From: Burkholderiales bacterium
GTDB lineage: Bacteria; Pseudomonadota; Gammaproteobacteria; Burkholderiales; Casimicrobiaceae
NCBI GenBank assembly: GCA_031275075.1
Contig: JAISPI010000010.1
Coordinates: 1-8,235, forward strand
Length of the DNA: 8,235 nt
Reading direction: 5' to 3'
A model generated the notes under the pieces. That model had not been told where the DNA came from. It saw nothing but the letters and a program-made list of their open reading frames with translations, and did no database searches. The position numbers were made by a program, and so were the translations under genes. Every line of letters starts with the position of its first letter. Position 1 is the first letter of the stretch. Positions 5,785-8,235 of this stretch are shown in pieces.

Positions 5785-6834
5785 CTATTTGCGGGCGAGT
5801 CCTTGTGCAATCAAACGTAACGTATCGTTCGGCACCTGCCCAAGAGCCGTAATCAAGTATCCCCCCTCCCGCCGCGTATGCGCCGCCAAAAATCCCGGAC
5901 TGACGCCTCCGGCCATAGGGGTTATCGTTCCTTCCTGAACCCGTTCGATGAAGACGCTGACCGCTACCAGCCCATCTGAATACACCAACACCGTCGTTGC
6001 TTCCGATCTTCCGGTAAAGCGGCGCGTTTCTTCGGCAATTTTGGAAAAGCCGGGCGGTAATGCCGACGCCAGCCAACCGCTGGCGACATTTTTCTTTCCC
6101 TCAAATCCCGTCTGCTCGACTGTCCAGTCCGTCGGCAGTTCCGGCCAAGCGATAATCAGCGATTCCGGTTGTGGGATGTTGATCTCAATATCGGCAAAAG
6201 CAAACCGCTCAACCTCCCGTTGCATCAAAAGATCCACCGTCCGTCCGGCCAGAAACAGCCCTGTCTCCCGATCAATCCAGAATCTTTGCTCATACCGGAA
6301 ATTGTCTTTGGGGGTGAACACGACAACTTGCGCAGTGCGTCCGGCCACACGTTCTACCTCTGCTTTAGCAAACGTATAACTTTTGAGCAACTCTTTGGCA
6401 TTGTTCTGGATATTGTGCCGCATCACCCCCGGAGGAGTGTGGCTTAGCGCATTCGGCATCACACGCACTGTTTTGAGGTCTGGAAGGTAGTAGTGAACGA
6501 CATCGTTGATTCGGATGGTTTCACGCAAAAGGCCATTGAGCGTTTCCATCCGCAGGTATTCCTTGTTTTCCCGCGCATAATGCTCAATCTTCGAGTACTC
6601 GGAACGTTCGTTTCGTGCGTTCTGTGAGAGCGAATGCGATACCACCCCTTTGTAATTCAACTGATGCGCCGCAACCGCCGCCCGATTCAGCCATCCCGCC
6701 ACCTCATCAGACTCGGCAAACACCTGTTGCGACAACAGGAAAAGCACGCCCCCCAGCACCAACCTCCGGAATCCGGAGGAAAACGCCCTCGGGAATAGTG
6801 CTTCTTTTTGCTCGTAAAGCTGCGCATTCTTCAT
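5785..6834 (-). CDS. rseB: RseB/MucB, periplasmic regulator that protects the anti-sigma factor RseA
   Basis: Periplasmic lipid/LPS-sensing protein that binds the outer domain of RseA and shields it from site-1 proteolysis until envelope stress removes it. The 349-residue product has a signal peptide with a long N-region (core about 24-37, likely cleavage after VFA-40). A MucB N-terminal beta domain (about 41-220, including GWLNRA, YKGVVSHS and FWIDRETGLFL at 185-195) and a C-terminal domain (about 235-345, ending in LITALGQVPNDTLRLIAQGL) follow. Length is normal. The start ATG 6834 is preceded by AAGGAG (6850-6845) ten bases away; that site is the loop of a perfect hairpin that also contains the rseA stop. 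It lies 21 bp after rseA in the same operon. The call is firm from family resemblance plus gene order. Confidence 0.93.
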   Translation of the reverse strand: MKNAQLYEQKEALFPRAFSSGFRRLVLGGVLFLLSQQVFAESDEVAGWLNRAAVAAHQLNYKGVVSHSLSQNARNERSEYSKIEHYARENKEYLRMETLNGLLRETIRINDVVHYYLPDLKTVRVMPNALSHTPPGVMRHNIQNNAKELLKSYTFAKAEVERVAGRTAQVVVFTPKDNFRYEQRFWIDRETGLFLAGRTVDLLMQREVERFAFADIEINIPQPESLIIAWPELPTDWTVEQTGFEGKKNVASGWLASALPPGFSKIAEETRRFTGRSEATTVLVYSDGLVAVSVFIERVQEGTITPMAGGVSPGFLAAHTRREGGYLITALGQVPNDTLRLIAQGLARK

Positions 6835-6835
6835 G

Positions 6836-6859
6836 ATGACAACACTCCTTTGTTGTCAT
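6836..6859 (-). promoter_or_regulatory. Hairpin presenting the rseB Shine-Dalgarno in its loop
   Basis: On the transcript AUGACAACA (6859-6851) pairs perfectly with UGUUGUCAU (6844-6836), a 9-bp stem, and the six-base loop is exactly AAGGAG (6850-6845). The 5' arm contains the rseA UGA stop (6858-6856), and the 3' arm ends one base before the rseB AUG. A ribosome finishing rseA would melt the stem, so this arrangement suggests translational coupling of rseB to rseA. The pairing is seen directly; the function is inferred. Confidence 0.6.
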
Positions 6860-7449
6860 AAACCACTGTCTAGGTTAAGCCTCCCCGCATCGTCGATCCA
6901 TTGATAAGCATTGATGCCGGGCAACATGGGTGCCGCTGGTAAAAACTCCTGGTGCGTCATCAAATATTCGACCGGTATTAACGCCTCTGGATCCAGGCTG
7001 TCGGGCGGTGTGGACATTTCCATTGGCTGGGTTGCCGCTAACGAAGCTGTCGTCACCACAAGTTCCTTCACCGCTTCCGAAGAAACCGTTTCCTTTATCG
7101 GCGTGTCCTGCAACGCAAACGCCATCCAACCGACAACAGCCGCTCCGGTCACCATCGCGGCCAACGCCCAGGCGCGATAATACGGTCTCGCTTCGGGAAA
7201 CATTGTCTTGCGCGGCGCAACGGCCTGGGGAACCAATACGGTCGGTTCAGCCGCCAACGCTTCCATTACCCGCGCGGTAAATCCCGCCGACACCGCGCCG
7301 CATTGAGCGCCATCGCGTAATGTATCACCAACATGGTGGTATAACGCCCAGGTGTCGCGTCCGGCATCGCTCTTCAGCGCGGCATAGACGGAAGATTCGA
7401 CGTCCCCATCGGCTTCGCCATCCATCCACTGTGAAATTTTTTCACGCAT
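6856..7449 (-). CDS. rseA: RseA/MucA, inner-membrane anti-sigma E factor
   Basis: Single-pass inner-membrane protein whose cytoplasmic N-terminus binds and silences RpoE; regulated proteolysis under envelope stress releases the sigma factor. I prefer ATG 7449 (197 residues): it gives MREKISQWMDGEAD, aligning with the family opening (E. coli MQKEQLSALMDGE), and has GAGG five bases upstream. An in-frame ATG at 7482 would add 11 residues and overlap rpoE by 7 bp, but has a poorer ribosome site (GAG only), and cannot be excluded. The anti-sigma domain covers about 1-60, with WALYHHVGDTLRDG at 34-47. One transmembrane helix runs about 94-113 (AWALAAMVTGAAVVGWMAFA), followed by a periplasmic Pro/acidic-rich tail that would contact RseB. 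The C-terminal part diverges from known proteins, which is usual for this family. Confidence 0.88.
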   Translation of the reverse strand: MREKISQWMDGEADGDVESSVYAALKSDAGRDTWALYHHVGDTLRDGAQCGAVSAGFTARVMEALAAEPTVLVPQAVAPRKTMFPEARPYYRAWALAAMVTGAAVVGWMAFALQDTPIKETVSSEAVKELVVTTASLAATQPMEMSTPPDSLDPEALIPVEYLMTHQEFLPAAPMLPGINAYQWIDDAGRLNLDSGL

Positions 7450-7475
7450 TGCAGCCTCGTCAGTCAAACGTTTCG

Positions 7476-8075
7476 TTACCATCTTCGGTTCTCATCAGTG
7501 TTCAACAGCGGTTTCAATTCTGCCGCAATCGCTTCACGCGCCCTGAAAATCCTCGAACGCACCGTTCCGATTGGACAATTCATGACTGTAGCGATTTCTT
7601 CATAGCTCAGCCCTTCAATTTCTCTCAACAACACCGCAGAACGCAAATCCTGCGGCAACGCCTCCATTGCGCGGTTCACCGTCAGCGCAATCTCTTTGCT
7701 CATCAACTCACCCTCCGGTGTCGCGGTGTCGCGCAGCTGCTCTGCCTCCTCAAAGTTTTCTGCATCTTCCACGGTGAAAGCCGCCGATGCCTGAGCGCGG
7801 CGACGGGATGACACCAAGTGATTTTTGGCTGTATTGATTCCGATACGATAAAGCCACGTATAAAACGCGCTATCGCCCCGAAAATTCGGTAGCGACCGAT
7901 AGGCTTTGATAAAGATTTCTTGAGCGACATCTTCCACCTCTACCGGATCGCGTATCAGGCGCGACAACAGCCGCGCCAACCGACGCTGATATTTTGTCAC
8001 CAGCAACCCAAAAGCTTGCCTGTCGCCTCGCTGTGCGCGTACAACAAGCTGCTGGTCGACTTCACGCTCGCTCAT
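7476..8075 (-). CDS. rpoE: Extracytoplasmic-function sigma factor RpoE (sigma E/AlgU)
   Basis: Directs RNA polymerase to envelope-stress promoters. The 199-residue product has sigma region 2 at about 25-92 (LVTKYQRRLARLLSRL, then EVEDVAQEIFIKAY at 46-59 and FRGDSAFYTWLYRIGINTAKN at 65-85). An acidic linker (103-128) and sigma region 4 at about 135-187 follow, with the helix-turn-helix LSYEEIATVMNCPIGTVRSRIFRARE. Sequence and length match RpoE/AlgU, with a betaproteobacterial style N-terminus (MSEREVDQQL). Start ATG 8075 is preceded by a G-run (8090-8085) nine bases away as a weak ribosome site. It heads the operon with rseA, rseB and mucD, and a sigma-E-type promoter about 100 bp upstream suggests positive autoregulation. 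Short upstream ORFs and an inverted repeat in the leader suggest a translational layer as well. Confidence 0.97.
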   Translation of the reverse strand: MSEREVDQQLVVRAQRGDRQAFGLLVTKYQRRLARLLSRLIRDPVEVEDVAQEIFIKAYRSLPNFRGDSAFYTWLYRIGINTAKNHLVSSRRRAQASAAFTVEDAENFEEAEQLRDTATPEGELMSKEIALTVNRAMEALPQDLRSAVLLREIEGLSYEEIATVMNCPIGTVRSRIFRAREAIAAELKPLLNTDENRRW

Positions 8076-8092
8076 TGGCTTTTGCCCCCCGC

Positions 8093-8132
8093 CCTCGTAT
8101 TCTAACGCTCTGCCGCCGCTGCCATTACGAGG
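8093..8132 (-). promoter_or_regulatory. Inverted repeat in the rpoE 5' leader
   Basis: CCTCGTA (8132-8126 on the reverse strand) pairs perfectly with TACGAGG (8099-8093), closing a 26-base GC-rich loop. The 3' arm ends just before the G-run used as the rpoE ribosome site and includes GAGG, itself Shine-Dalgarno-like. It could modulate rpoE translation. The large loop makes stability uncertain. Confidence 0.4.
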
Positions 8133-8155
8133 TCAGCGCAAACCCAAGACAGCAT
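8102..8155 (-). CDS. Possible 17-residue leader peptide upstream of rpoE
   Basis: The reading frame ATG 8155 to TAG 8104-8102 encodes MLSWVCADLVMAAAAER and ends 26 bases before the rpoE start, running through the 5' arm and loop of the leader hairpin. A second, overlapping frame (ATG 8160 to TAA 8127-8125, MPCCLGFALTS) begins eight bases after AAGG (8172-8169) and has the better ribosome site. E. coli rpoE has a translated leader ORF, rseD, coupled to rpoE; this would be a shorter analogue in position only. ORFs this short occur by chance, so confidence is low. Confidence 0.25.
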   Translation of the reverse strand: MLSWVCADLVMAAAAER

Positions 8156-8178
8156 GGCATGCGTCTCGCCTTTTATGA

Positions 8179-8205
8179 AAAGACAGGATCCTTTTTAAAA
8201 AGTTC
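8179..8205 (-). promoter_or_regulatory. Sigma E/AlgU-type promoter of the rpoE operon
   Basis: The reverse strand carries GAACTT (8205-8200), a 16-bp spacer, then TCTTT (8183-8179). This fits the sigma E/AlgU pattern GAACTT-N16/17-TCtga: the -35 is perfect and the -10 keeps the TCT. Transcription would start near 8172, right before the AAGG ribosome-like site of the leader ORF, giving a leader of roughly 95 bases. A housekeeping promoter may lie further upstream, outside the window. Confidence 0.65.
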
Positions 8206-8235
8206 TCTGACGTAACCGTTTTTCAGCAACAATTT

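Noticed and set aside
8172..8200. Housekeeping sigma-70 promoter (TTTTAA ... CATAAA) before rpoE
   Set aside because: The -35 matches the consensus poorly and the region is better explained by the GAACTT-N16-TCTTT sigma E promoter.

Overview
The window looks like ordinary chromosomal DNA of moderate G+C from a Gram-negative proteobacterium, most likely a betaproteobacterium. The RpoE sequence, the rpoE-rseA-rseB-mucD order without rseC, and the style of the truncated rRNA pseudouridine synthase all fit that class. No genus can be assigned from the sequence. There are eight protein genes. There is no tRNA, rRNA, CRISPR array, phage or complete transposon.

Left part (1-2414, + strand): the 3' portion of an RsuA/RluF-family rRNA pseudouridine synthase, cut by the window edge, then an AT-rich gap and a complete DeaD/CsdA-type DEAD-box RNA helicase. 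Both act on RNA structure and ribosome maturation.

Middle (2412-4265): a 130-bp intergenic element with terminal inverted repeats, a hairpin and a 9-bp tandem repeat separates deaD from a convergent LpxL/HtrB-type acyltransferase (- strand). The acyltransferase is divergent, 38 bp apart, from a Sfp-type 4'-phosphopantetheinyl transferase (+ strand). One of these enzymes consumes acyl-ACP and the other makes holo-ACP, so they may be biochemically linked. The transferase gene ends inside a perfect 12-bp inverted repeat followed by degenerate 7-mers that run up to the convergent mucD stop.

Right part (4258-8235, - strand): a complete envelope-stress operon, transcribed right to left as rpoE (sigma E/AlgU), rseA (anti-sigma factor), rseB (RseA-protecting periplasmic sensor) and mucD (Do-family periplasmic protease/chaperone). 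A sigma-E-type promoter upstream of rpoE suggests autoregulation. RNA-level signals are unusually visible here. The rpoE leader holds short upstream ORFs and an inverted repeat. The rseA-rseB junction folds into a perfect 9-bp hairpin whose six-base loop is exactly the rseB Shine-Dalgarno AAGGAG. The rseB-mucD gap holds two more inverted repeats, one with a UUCG tetraloop.

I see no wholly new protein system: all eight genes belong to known families. The points most worth checking are the rseB ribosome-site hairpin, the rpoE leader, the repeat elements at both convergent junctions, and a lipid A-type acyltransferase that looks more Bacteroidota-like than proteobacterial.
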